Shown here one piece after another: positions 8,060 through 16,347 of a stretch of 64,000 nucleotides of DNA. Position 1 is the first letter of the stretch; every line of letters begins with the position of its first letter. Under the pieces are notes generated by a model. The model did no database searches, was not told the DNA's origin, and saw nothing but the letters and a program-made list of their open reading frames with translations. Source of the stretch: Pirellula sp. Its GTDB lineage: Bacteria > Planctomycetota > Planctomycetia > Pirellulales > Pirellulaceae. Location: assembly GCA_021300155.1 (NCBI GenBank), contig JAJTID010000009.1, positions 1-64,000 on the forward strand, read 5' to 3'. Made by a program: the position numbers and the translations under genes.

Positions 8060-10117
8060 CTAGCTCCTCATCCACAATACGGTCGCAGAAAGCCAATAAT
8101 AAGCAGTGAACCCAACGCATGCCAAAACGCACCGTATCAGCAAACCTGTCAGACGATCGGTAGCACACTTCTTTTGAAGAAGTTGAAAGGGAACAGATCC
8201 TAGAAACCCTGTCAAAAAAGCCCATTCAAAGACCAGGCTTAGTCTTCGACACAGATAGAAGTAGATGAGGAGTATTGCGATGAACGACAATGTTATCACA
8301 CTCGATGGAATACGATTCTTCCACGTTCGAAGAGTCGCACGCTTCGATGTATTGGCCATCACGATATCCCAAACGACATATAAGCAGAGTGGCCAGGTGA
8401 AGTAAAAATCCTCCGTCCATCGACTGAGAAGCGTTGTCCCCAAAGCACCTGCGACGAAGGCTAAGAGCCAAGAAAGAATTCTCGCTGACGAAACGCTATT
8501 GCCCAATACTTTTTTGCTATGAAAACAATAAGTCATGCAATACGCGATGACACCCGCCGCACCCATCAATAGCAAACAACTGGTATACCATCTGACCAAC
8601 CAAATCGAGGACGGTGGATCGAAAAGATACTCCGGCTCCACTCCGAGAATAGAGCTGGAAATGTCCATATACTTCCCTTGCGGGATATCGCGAACGGTCG
8701 TTGCTGCCGCTTTTGATGCGGCTTCTAGTTCTTCAGGCAAACCGAGATAGACGCAGACTGCACGACTATGATTGCGTACGAAAAGTCGTTGTCTCCCTAA
8801 CGCCGGCTGGGTCCAGCATATCTCACCTGTCAGAAGTGGCGTTCTACAAAGTTCTTCGTACCGTTGTCGATCCGCGTTGGCTAGTATCAGTTCGCCCATG
8901 TCATTCATCAATATCAATTTGCTATCAGCAACGACGACTGTACAGTGTCCAATGGAGGAAGTATCCATCGGCTTCGACTCGACGGATGTCACGTCGGATT
9001 TCTCATCCGGTCCGACTGTCGCTGAACGACGAAGTCGCCCGACGCCTACGGACCACAACTCTTGACCAGTCCGAAAGTCGATACAACGAAAAACACCACG
9101 ACTCGTGCGATGCGTCTTTGCTTGTGCTTCTTGGAGATCAAACCCAAAAATGGCTCCATCCCATTCCACGCTCGAAAAGATGTCGTTCGAAAGAAGTGTG
9201 CTTTGTCGAATCGATTTCACAGGCGCGTTCGGATCGCCCGTTAGTTCGATCAACTCCGACCCTCGCTGAAACGGACCGCTCATCCACAGAAAAGGCTCCT
9301 TGTAGATCGGCCAAGCGGAATGTTCATCATAACCACTGGAAAGAGGGTAACTCCAAACGTACGCTCCTGACGCTAAGTCATGGCATTGGAGCGAGTTCTC
9401 CATGAAACAAACAACCAGTTTGCGATTCTGAAACTCGATCGGAAGCACAGAACAATAACTTGCGTTCGAGGAGGTCCGCTTCACCGATTGTTCCATTCGC
9501 GATTTTGGTGCGCTACCTTTCCATCGTACGCTCCCCGTCCGCTTATCGAGGGCAACGATGTCTGCCTCTTCCGCTCCCACGGGTAGCACAACATTTTCAC
9601 CAGCCACGATCGGGGAGCATGCGTACCCGAAACCTGGAACCTTGATTTGAAACGTCTTCTCCAATTCGAGGGACCAACGCATTCGGCCATTCGTCGCATC
9701 CAAACATCCGATCAATCCAGAAGGACTGGAGAAGTAGACACACCCTTCGTTGTAGACTGGCGTTGACCGAGGGCCAGGGTAAACACCCGCCGAATCATAT
9801 GACCATCCGTAACGATACTCCCAACGTGTCGCTCCCGTATCGGCATCCAAACAGACAACATACTGCCCACCCAACGTCTGATACTGCGTCGCAACGAATC
9901 CGTCCCACGCGACAAAGGAAGAGTATCCTTGCCCGAGTTCTCGGGTCCAAAGTACAGACGGCCCCTCGGCTGGCCAGCGATTGGCAAGCCCCGTTTCGTT
10001 CGAATGGCCATCGAAATTTGTACCGCGAATCGTTGGCCAATGCGGATCGCTCCCATAGGATCCGGAGCATAAGCACATCCAAACAACAAGACTTACAACC
10101 GTCGCCCTTCGAGGCAT
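8060..10117 (-). CDS. Secreted PQQ-like beta-propeller protein with C-terminal membrane domain
   Basis: About 685 residues from the ATG at 10117, chosen because it places a signal peptide (MPRRATVVSLVVWMCLCSG) at the N-terminus; an in-frame ATG at 10150 is the alternative. The N-terminal ~480 residues form a PQQ/BamB-like beta-propeller with repeats of the type 'LDADTGATRWEY', 'LDATNGRMRWSLE', 'LDKRTGSVRWKG'. Such propellers are scaffolds or quinoprotein-like folds; no dehydrogenase metal site was recognised. Residues from about 520 on contain about six hydrophobic helices, an unusual tail for this family. The extracytoplasmic propeller would therefore be membrane-tethered. Substrate and partner unknown. 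Confidence 0.8.
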   Translation of the reverse strand: MPRRATVVSLVVWMCLCSGSYGSDPHWPTIRGTNFDGHSNETGLANRWPAEGPSVLWTRELGQGYSSFVAWDGFVATQYQTLGGQYVVCLDADTGATRWEYRYGWSYDSAGVYPGPRSTPVYNEGCVYFSSPSGLIGCLDATNGRMRWSLELEKTFQIKVPGFGYACSPIVAGENVVLPVGAEEADIVALDKRTGSVRWKGSAPKSRMEQSVKRTSSNASYCSVLPIEFQNRKLVVCFMENSLQCHDLASGAYVWSYPLSSGYDEHSAWPIYKEPFLWMSGPFQRGSELIELTGDPNAPVKSIRQSTLLSNDIFSSVEWDGAIFGFDLQEAQAKTHRTSRGVFRCIDFRTGQELWSVGVGRLRRSATVGPDEKSDVTSVESKPMDTSSIGHCTVVVADSKLILMNDMGELILANADRQRYEELCRTPLLTGEICWTQPALGRQRLFVRNHSRAVCVYLGLPEELEAASKAAATTVRDIPQGKYMDISSSILGVEPEYLFDPPSSIWLVRWYTSCLLLMGAAGVIAYCMTYCFHSKKVLGNSVSSARILSWLLAFVAGALGTTLLSRWTEDFYFTWPLCLYVVWDIVMANTSKRATLRTWKNRIPSSVITLSFIAILLIYFYLCRRLSLVFEWAFLTGFLGSVPFQLLQKKCATDRLTGLLIRCVLACVGFTAYYWLSATVLWMRS

Positions 10118-10232
10118 CTTTCCGGGTAGGATGTTGCTATAATCAGCCATCTGCGATTCAGTTTATCTCCTCTTGGCGAAGGCAAAAGCAAACTCTGAAG
10201 AGGAGTGTCCTCCCACCAAACGTGACTCTACC

Positions 10233-11105
10233 ATGCGAACGATTTCTCGACGTGATTTTATTACCACCACTTCCACATTGGCCGCAAGCACTGCGTTGAT
10301 TGGCAGTGCAGGATTGTTTAATAATGCCGCATTAGGCAACTTCGTTGAAAACAAAAAGCAACGCATTAGCCTCGGTATTCAACTATACTCGCTTCGAGAA
10401 TTTTCGCTCGAAGCAGCCTTGGATCATGCAAAACAAATCGGCTTCACTCAAGTGGAGTTTTATAGCAAGATGCTTCCGATCGATTCGACGGCGGAACAGA
10501 TTGCCGATGTTCGCAAGAAAGTCTCCGATCGTGGACTGTCCATCTCCGCACACGGAGTCAATCGCTTTACCAAAGACGCAGCCGCAAACCGAAAGCTCTT
10601 TGAGTTTGCTAAAGCGGTCGGCATTCCGACAATTACCGCGGATCCAGATCCAGACTCCTTTGCAAACTTGAATGACCTGGTCAAAGAGTTTGATATACGA
10701 GTCGCGATTCATAACCACGGACCCAAGCATCGTTACAACAAAGCGCTCGACGTTCTCTACGCTGTCGAGAAGTATGATTCTCGCATTGGCGCCTGTGCGG
10801 ACCTGGGGCACTACATTCGCTCAGGAGAGAAACCAACGGAAGTCATCCGTCTACTCAAAGGTAGGCTCTACGGAATTCATCTCAAAGATTTCGCGGAAAT
10901 GCAAGACAAAACAAAGGGAGTTGTCTTGGGGAAAGGGCATCTCGATTGCCAAGGGGTCGTGGATGCGTTACTCGCCGTCGACTTCCCGGCTAACGGTGCA
11001 TTCTCTCTCGAATATGAAGAGAATCCCAAAGATCCGATCGCGGAAATCAAAGAATGCTTCGCTGTCGCCAATGCCGCTGTCGCGAAAGCAAACTCGAAGG
11101 TCTAG
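10233..11105 (+). CDS. Tat-exported sugar phosphate isomerase/epimerase-like TIM barrel
   Basis: The ATG at 10233 is preferred over 10173 because it gives a Tat signal, MRTISRRDFITTT followed by a hydrophobic Ala-rich stretch. The mature part matches the xylose-isomerase-like TIM-barrel family: GIQLYSLR at the first strand, EFYSKM, ISAHGVN, VAIHNHGP, GACADLGHYIRSG, GIHLKDF, FSLEYEENP. The metal-binding set expected for the family (Glu, Asp, His, Glu) is plausible in these strands. Members isomerise or epimerise sugars; many planctomycete copies are exported and act on periplasmic sugars, but the substrate here is unknown. Confidence 0.85.
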   Translation: MRTISRRDFITTTSTLAASTALIGSAGLFNNAALGNFVENKKQRISLGIQLYSLREFSLEAALDHAKQIGFTQVEFYSKMLPIDSTAEQIADVRKKVSDRGLSISAHGVNRFTKDAAANRKLFEFAKAVGIPTITADPDPDSFANLNDLVKEFDIRVAIHNHGPKHRYNKALDVLYAVEKYDSRIGACADLGHYIRSGEKPTEVIRLLKGRLYGIHLKDFAEMQDKTKGVVLGKGHLDCQGVVDALLAVDFPANGAFSLEYEENPKDPIAEIKECFAVANAAVAKANSKV

Positions 11106-11168
11106 CAATCAACGACAACCAGCCTAGGGCCTAGCTCTTCATCTGTTCATTCCTTCAAACTTCGAGAA

Positions 11169-12005
11169 TCATGGAAATGATCCTCGACGTGCAGGAGCTG
11201 GGCTCAATGCCTTGGCTTGCTGAACCGACGGAGTCGTAGGTGCCTGAATCAATTTTGGAATAGAGCCCAGCATGCCACCGTTAGGTCCGGAGTTCCATCG
11301 CGCAGGATCCATGCTTGCTTCCATTTGCTTCTTTAGATCACGAAAGTAAGCAACATCAACAAACGGATTCCAAGAACGTAAACCGACCATGACATAACTC
11401 TTCTTAGTTGCATCGATGAATTCTGTGAGCCGCGACAACGCGACACGCCGAGTGTCCTTCCCCGGTGAAAGCGTTTCGTTTCTTTCTGCAAGCTCTTGAG
11501 ATTGCTGGATCTTAGGCTCTGTGGCCAGCACTACCCAAAACACCAGTGCAACACCCGCAACGGAGGAACAAAGTCCAGCGATCCCACCAGCATACTGATC
11601 CACGATTCTAAACGCCGTATTGCGGCGTAGGAGCATGCCAACCAGAAGGAGTACCAACGTCGTAATCACCCCTGTGGCGAACCCTGAAATGGTAAGCCCG
11701 ACTGTTGGCGGAATACTTTGATGGAATTGTCCCTCCAAAAATGGGACCAGACGCGTAGATACTGGCAAAGCGAATTGAAAACCAATGAACATCCCAATCG
11801 TCGATGCTAGGGAACGCCAAAGACCGCAAAAATAACCGAAGACGGAACCGACTAGTATTGCGAAGAGAGCCCCGAGCGCAATGAAATCGCCAACCCACCA
11901 GCAATGCCCCATGGCTGCTCCCGCCAGGAACAAAAGCAGAATTCCGAAATAGGGGAAAGAACTTGGCCGCAAGTCCTCATACCCTTCGTCTCTCTTCCTC
12001 ATCAA
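11169..12005 (-). CDS. CvpA-family membrane protein
   Basis: A 278-residue protein with about five hydrophobic helices (between residues 18 and 165) in the CvpA/colicin-V-production arrangement: G-x-x-x-G rich helices, the LWRSLASTIGMFIGFQFA segment and a VDQYAGGIAGLC loop. The C-terminal ~100 residues are soluble and end in a P/A-rich tail (after about 240). CvpA proteins are linked to envelope homeostasis and purine-operon-coupled phenotypes in other bacteria; the biochemical role is unknown. It stands alone, convergent with the TIM-barrel gene. Confidence 0.75.
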   Translation of the reverse strand: MMRKRDEGYEDLRPSSFPYFGILLLFLAGAAMGHCWWVGDFIALGALFAILVGSVFGYFCGLWRSLASTIGMFIGFQFALPVSTRLVPFLEGQFHQSIPPTVGLTISGFATGVITTLVLLLVGMLLRRNTAFRIVDQYAGGIAGLCSSVAGVALVFWVVLATEPKIQQSQELAERNETLSPGKDTRRVALSRLTEFIDATKKSYVMVGLRSWNPFVDVAYFRDLKKQMEASMDPARWNSGPNGGMLGSIPKLIQAPTTPSVQQAKALSPAPARRGSFP

Positions 12006-12152
12006 GCACGCCTCTGTGACTCTTGAGATCCAATTCCACTTCGACTCGGAAGCAACGAGCCGAGTCTATTTAGGAAACGTAGGTCACAGAATGCAGTGAG
12101 GCCGCATGAAAAATCGGATAATTCGTTACTTCGCGCAATTCGCCAAGGTGCA

Positions 12153-12989
12153 TCAGTGTGTCATTGCGTAGGTCAGAATATTGATAGCCAGTGCGTAAGC
12201 CTTGACCGAGAATCGATTGAAGAACTCCTCGTCCTCTCCCTCTCGTTCCCAACCATCGGCGATGTCGGTATTGTGCGTCGCAACGGCTACGAGCCGGCCA
12301 TTGTCGTCGCATAGTCCACGAAAGTGAACTTGCATCATGTCGGAGGCTCCGCCGTTTGGCTGTCGATGGAATTGCCATGGGTCATACGTTACACCGCCAC
12401 GTCGATAGAACTGGATAGCAGTCACCTGCGGACACTCGGTGAGTGGATAGACGGTGGACATGATGGGATGATTCGATGGAATATCAAACCACTTCCATCG
12501 CGGTGCCACCAACTGCATGTTGGCTTCCCAATTGTCCCACTCCGCTTGCCCCCAAAAATCATCTACCCAAAGAAAGCCGCCGTTATCCAAGTAGCTCTTT
12601 AACGCCCGCTGCTCGTCGGCATCCAGTACTTGCCACCCCGGATCACTCATGAAGATGAAAGGGAAATCCTTCAGCCGCGAGTCGGTCAATCGCAGCAACA
12701 GCGTTCCTTGGTTCGTCTCGATGGTTGTCAACTGTCGCAATCGCCAAGTCAAGTTCTTGGCTGCAACGGGATGATCTGTTGCCCAACGTGGAATCCAGCC
12801 AGTATCGCCCCGATAGAACGCTTCGCCGGAGCCTCCCGAGCTGTCGTACATGATTCGAACGAAGGTGAATCGGTCAGGACTGAAACTCGACTCGTCTAAA
12901 TCGGACACTTGCGATGCGCTCCGAGCCGTGGTCGTGATCAACACGAATCCCGACACGATTACCCATCGTCGCCAGGACCCGTAATTCAT
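12153..12989 (-). CDS. DUF4159 domain protein, secreted
   Basis: From the ATG at 12989 the protein opens with a signal peptide (MNYGSWRRWVIVSGFVLITTTARSA); an upstream start at 13025 is possible. The rest is a single DUF4159 domain: FVRIMYDSSGG at the first strand, DHPVAAKNLTWRLRQLT, FPFIFMSDPGW, a NGGFLWVDDFWG block and the C-terminal RFSVKAYALAINIL helix. DUF4159 resembles a class-I glutamine-amidotransferase-like fold without known activity. In planctomycetes it often accompanies MoxR/DUF58 membrane clusters; no such partner is beside it here. Confidence 0.85.
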   Translation of the reverse strand: MNYGSWRRWVIVSGFVLITTTARSASQVSDLDESSFSPDRFTFVRIMYDSSGGSGEAFYRGDTGWIPRWATDHPVAAKNLTWRLRQLTTIETNQGTLLLRLTDSRLKDFPFIFMSDPGWQVLDADEQRALKSYLDNGGFLWVDDFWGQAEWDNWEANMQLVAPRWKWFDIPSNHPIMSTVYPLTECPQVTAIQFYRRGGVTYDPWQFHRQPNGGASDMMQVHFRGLCDDNGRLVAVATHNTDIADGWEREGEDEEFFNRFSVKAYALAINILTYAMTH

Positions 12990-13075
12990 GTTGCCGTACT
13001 CCAAAGTAATCGCCAAAGCCACCATTCGATCGAGCCAGACGAAACCCGCGAATAATCCCAGCGAGAGTCATGAAC

Positions 13076-14689
13076 TTACCGATGGCGATTGAAGGCGATA
13101 GCAACTGGCATCACGATTATGGGCAGAATTGCGACAGTTGCTAGTAGCACTAACCAACTTAATATCCAATTCGTCAACTCCATGGGCGAACAAAGACAAC
13201 TCAGCACTAGCAACGAAACCCAACCGACGATCGCAACCGCAACCGTTCTCGCTCCCAATTGACCATTGCGAATTCCGATCGCTAACGCTACCAAAACGGC
13301 CAGGACGGAAGCGATCGACACGGACAGCACGCACCATGCTTGCGTGGATGGGATTGCCACCAAGACAATGATACCAACCAATGCCGCAGTGCATGCGACA
13401 ACGAGTGGAACTCGTCCGAACAAGCAAACCGTTGCTGAACACCCCATCGCAGCCCAAGGAAGAAAGAACAAGCCGAGCCAATACCAACCCGCAAAACTAG
13501 ATTGCCACAGGCCCGATACCAAATCAATCTTGACGATAGAAATGACCACAAAAGCAAACAGCGACAACGCAATGGAGGTAATCGACCCTCTGGCAATCGT
13601 TAATAGAATCGCTCGGGAAAGTTGCTCATTGCTGATAGGAAGCGATGATTGAAACGTCCCCATCCGAAGAACATGGAAATCGCGCAGAGATTCTTCCACC
13701 GTTTTCTTGCGTCGTACGGCTGTCACCGCATCAGGATTCAGCATCCCAAAACCGAGTCCGCTTGCTGCCGCGAAAAGTGTCATCCACCACAACGCCATGA
13801 TTGGCTCAAGTCGCATTCGTGGGTCGGGCTTGAACTCCGCCACACCTCCATTATCCCGCGTCAAGACGACGATGCTTCCAAGGATCAGCATGACTGCAAT
13901 CATGACATGATAAGATCGTCCCTGAAGCTTCCAAACGTACCAAGCGTGCGCTCGTACACTTCCATCTAGTCTTGTCGTGCTAGACTTATCGCTTGACCAA
14001 AAAGACCAAAGGTATTTTTGCAAAACGACGATCATTTTGGCGATTCGATCGACTTTGTCTTCACCATGCCGATCAATCGCAATCGTTTTCATCAACGCGA
14101 TGGAGGAGATGATCGTCAGTCCAACCATGACCAATATCTCTATCGACGTTGGCTGCTCCCACAGCATCGGATTCTTCGTCGTCGCGGCGTAACGCGTCAC
14201 AAAGCCGATCGTCAAGAGAATTGCCAGCACAAGGACCATCAAAATGGAAAAGACAGTTTTGTAAACAATCCGGGCGAAAGGCTGGAGGACAGCGAATGCC
14301 ATCGTGAAATAGAGTGCCGGGCCGAGCACTGGCCAACTAGCTTGGAACTGAACATTGAACCAGAACAGCGTTAAGGCGACTCCAGAGAACATCAAACCAA
14401 TACCACTGAACATGCTCCAGCACGCGATGGTGGCGTTCGAGAGCGGATAACCATACAGTCGCTGAACAGGTCCTTGCGTTCCGATGACCCCGAAGCAAAA
14501 AATGAGAAAGTGGAACGGCATCAGAAAGGCATGAATCCTAATCATCTCCGGTGAACCTGGCGGGATCCCCAACGACCCCAATGAGAAGAAGGAGAGAAAG
14601 GGAAACAAGGCGGCAGCAAAGAAACCGATCACCAACCAATACCAATGCCGCGACATTTCCCAAAGCAGAGCCTGACTTATGGATTTCAT
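13076..14689 (-). CDS. ABC-2 type transporter permease
   Basis: A 537-residue polytopic protein with about twelve hydrophobic helices and a cytosolic loop after the fifth or sixth containing an HGEDKVDRIAKM stretch. No enzymatic motif is present. It lies downstream of an ABC ATPase gene and a YtrA-type GntR regulator on the same strand, which identifies it as the membrane part of a GntR-regulated ABC-2 exporter. The upstream ATPase is broken (14855-15693) and a hairpin repeat separates the two genes, so the permease may be non-functional or use another ATPase. Confidence 0.75.
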   Translation of the reverse strand: MKSISQALLWEMSRHWYWLVIGFFAAALFPFLSFFSLGSLGIPPGSPEMIRIHAFLMPFHFLIFCFGVIGTQGPVQRLYGYPLSNATIACWSMFSGIGLMFSGVALTLFWFNVQFQASWPVLGPALYFTMAFAVLQPFARIVYKTVFSILMVLVLAILLTIGFVTRYAATTKNPMLWEQPTSIEILVMVGLTIISSIALMKTIAIDRHGEDKVDRIAKMIVVLQKYLWSFWSSDKSSTTRLDGSVRAHAWYVWKLQGRSYHVMIAVMLILGSIVVLTRDNGGVAEFKPDPRMRLEPIMALWWMTLFAAASGLGFGMLNPDAVTAVRRKKTVEESLRDFHVLRMGTFQSSLPISNEQLSRAILLTIARGSITSIALSLFAFVVISIVKIDLVSGLWQSSFAGWYWLGLFFLPWAAMGCSATVCLFGRVPLVVACTAALVGIIVLVAIPSTQAWCVLSVSIASVLAVLVALAIGIRNGQLGARTVAVAIVGWVSLLVLSCLCSPMELTNWILSWLVLLATVAILPIIVMPVAIAFNRHR

Positions 14690-14785
14690 GGATCTATTTC
14701 GCAGTACAAGGAAAGTTGAATAGTGGGGAAACGAAAGTTTGTGAGTTTGAGATTAGCCGGCGTGCGTAGCACTCGTTTGCAGCAC

Positions 14786-14847
14786 AACCCGAAGCGTAAG
14801 CGAGGGATTCTTCGGGATTGTCCGTCCCACGCTCTCGCGTCGGGTTA
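14786..14847. repeat. Imperfect hairpin repeat (GCGTAAGCGAGGG type)
   Basis: The left arm AACCCGAAGCGTAAGCGAGG (from 14786) pairs with a right arm ending ACGCTCTCGCGTCGGGTTA (to 14847); 18 of 22 arm positions are complementary, with a loop of about 17 nt. Palindromes of this GCGTAAGCGAGGG type are, from memory, widespread between planctomycete genes. It lies inside the presumed operon between the broken ATPase and the permease. Confidence 0.7.
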
Positions 14848-14854
14848 CGATGAC

Positions 14855-15693
14855 CTACTGCCGAATGTTCGCCACGAGTATTTCATCCAACGACAACGCA
14901 GATTCCTCAACAACCTGTGCACCCATAGACTCGGCAGCTCCTCGAACTTGGCCCATGTCGCCATCGACAATCGTACAGATGTAAGTCCATTCGGATCCTG
15001 CCCCTTGGGTGTTCCTGCCGCCTAACAACTTGGGTGGATCGACTACAGGTGTTTCGAAACGAAGCGTCACACGACGATACGAATCTTTGAGATCATCCAT
15101 GCTATTGACGAGAATGACTCGCCCATCGTGGATCATCGCAATATGGTCCGCGACTCGCTCCACTTCGTCGAGCAAGTGCGAAGAAAACAAAACCGTTCGG
15201 CCATCCTCGGCGATCGTACGAATGATCGCACCTAAAATGTCGCGGCGCACAACAGGATCCAAGCCAGACGACGGCTCATCGAGTACCAATAGCTCCGGAC
15301 GATGCGCTAGCGCCACTAACAGTCCTGCGCGTGCGCGTTGCCCCCGAGAAAGGGAACGAACTTTCGCATTCGGATCAAGCTAGGCAGATCCCGTTCTTCT
15401 GAAAGGTATCCCATGCGACTCAAGACGCCGACGGGTTGAGCTATCGGGTCCATGCCAAACACTTGGACACTCCCTGACTGAGCCTTCAACATGCCCATCA
15501 CATGTTTCAAAAGCGTGGTTTTTCCAGCTCCATTGCCACCGATCAGACCAAAGACACCACCGCGCGGGACGGTCAAAGAAACGTTATCCAACGCCAGCTT
15601 CTTCCCAAACTGACGCGAAACATTCTTGATTTCAATGACGGACGAAATACGGTCGCTCGTCGCAGCGGAGGTCGAGTATGTTGTATCAATCAT
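14855..15693 (-). pseudogene. ABC transporter ATPase disrupted by an out-of-frame internal deletion
   Basis: The first frame (15693 to a TAG at 15316-15318) carries the A-loop region, Walker A GGNGAGKTT and the Q-loop region up to LPSLIR, then runs into a foreign tail. The continuation, LDPNAKVRSLSRGQRARAG (signature motif LSRGQ), Walker B LLVLDEPSSG and H-loop LFSSHL, is in another frame down to 14855. Intact relatives have about 30 residues of helical domain between LPSLIR and LDPNAKV; those are missing. The junction near 15370-15382 reads as LIRM in one frame and LDPN in the other. A GTG at 15316 overlaps the stop, but a protein started there would lack the signature motif. Confidence 0.85.
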
Positions 15694-16099
15694 GGAGTTG
15701 TTCCTTTGCTCTCGAAGTTTGGAGCGCTTCGCTCCGTTGATGGATCAGTTTGATAAGGTCCTCTAGAGAAAAATCCATTTGGTCCGATTCGGCCAACAGT
15801 TGGTCGATTCGGCTCGACAAGATTTTCGTCCGTTCGCGACGTGCCAATCGTGAACCTTCGGCAGAAATGTACGTGCCCGCCGTACGCCGTTTCTCAACAA
15901 CACCTGCCATTTCCAATTCGCGATAGGCCCTAGCGATCGTATTCGGATTCACGACCAGCTTTTCGGCTAGTACCCGAATCGGTGGTAGTTCATCGCCCGC
16001 AGTCAACCGACCTGCGGACACGAGGTATTTGATTTGATTCACCACCTGCAAATAAATCGGAACACCATCGTGCGTATTGATGTGAATCTGCACGGCCAC
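15686..16099 (-). CDS. GntR-family (YtrA-type) transcriptional regulator
   Basis: A 137-residue repressor-type protein with a GTG start. The N-terminal winged helix-turn-helix (about 10-75) has the GntR pattern: PIYLQVVNQIKYLVSAGRL, GDELPPIRVLAEKL, VNPNTIARAYRELE, GTYIS. The short C-terminal helical region (about 85-135) places it in the YtrA subfamily, which usually represses its own ABC transporter operon in response to envelope-active compounds. Its stop overlaps the ATPase start by 8 nt. A palindrome 23-44 nt upstream is the likely operator. Confidence 0.9.
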   Translation of the reverse strand: MAVQIHINTHDGVPIYLQVVNQIKYLVSAGRLTAGDELPPIRVLAEKLVVNPNTIARAYRELEMAGVVEKRRTAGTYISAEGSRLARRERTKILSSRIDQLLAESDQMDFSLEDLIKLIHQRSEALQTSRAKEQLHD

Positions 16100-16121
16100 T
16101 CCCTCCGAATCGCGTATCTCG

Positions 16122-16143
16122 TTGTATTAATTCAATAGTACAA
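16122..16143 (-). promoter_or_regulatory. Candidate GntR operator palindrome
   Basis: An inverted repeat with outer arms TTGTA and TACAA spaced by 12 nt; 16 of 22 positions are symmetric. It begins 23 nt upstream of the regulator start. TTGTA-N12-TACAA-like sites fit the type bound by YtrA-subfamily GntR proteins, so autoregulation of the regulator/ABC operon is likely. Binding is inferred from position and symmetry only. Confidence 0.5.
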
Positions 16144-16347
16144 AAATGACCGCGCGATTCAAGAGAGGTTTTGAAATTTCTTCAGGATCTTTATGGTGCT
16201 GCGGAGCTTGCCAAAAGAGAGAGATTGCGTCAGAAAATTGAGGAATAGACTCGCACTGCCCACGTGATCGTTTCAAATTGCTAAACTATCCTTCTGAGTG
16301 TGGGGGAATAGAATCAACGCGACTGTCATGAGAGTCCGAGAGTGCAG

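Noticed and set aside
14855-15693. Reading the two ABC ATPase frames as two separate, translationally coupled subunits (TAGTG overlap)
   Set aside because: The second part would lack the LSRGQ signature and the first lacks Walker B; about 30 residues of the helical domain are missing. A deletion explains it better.
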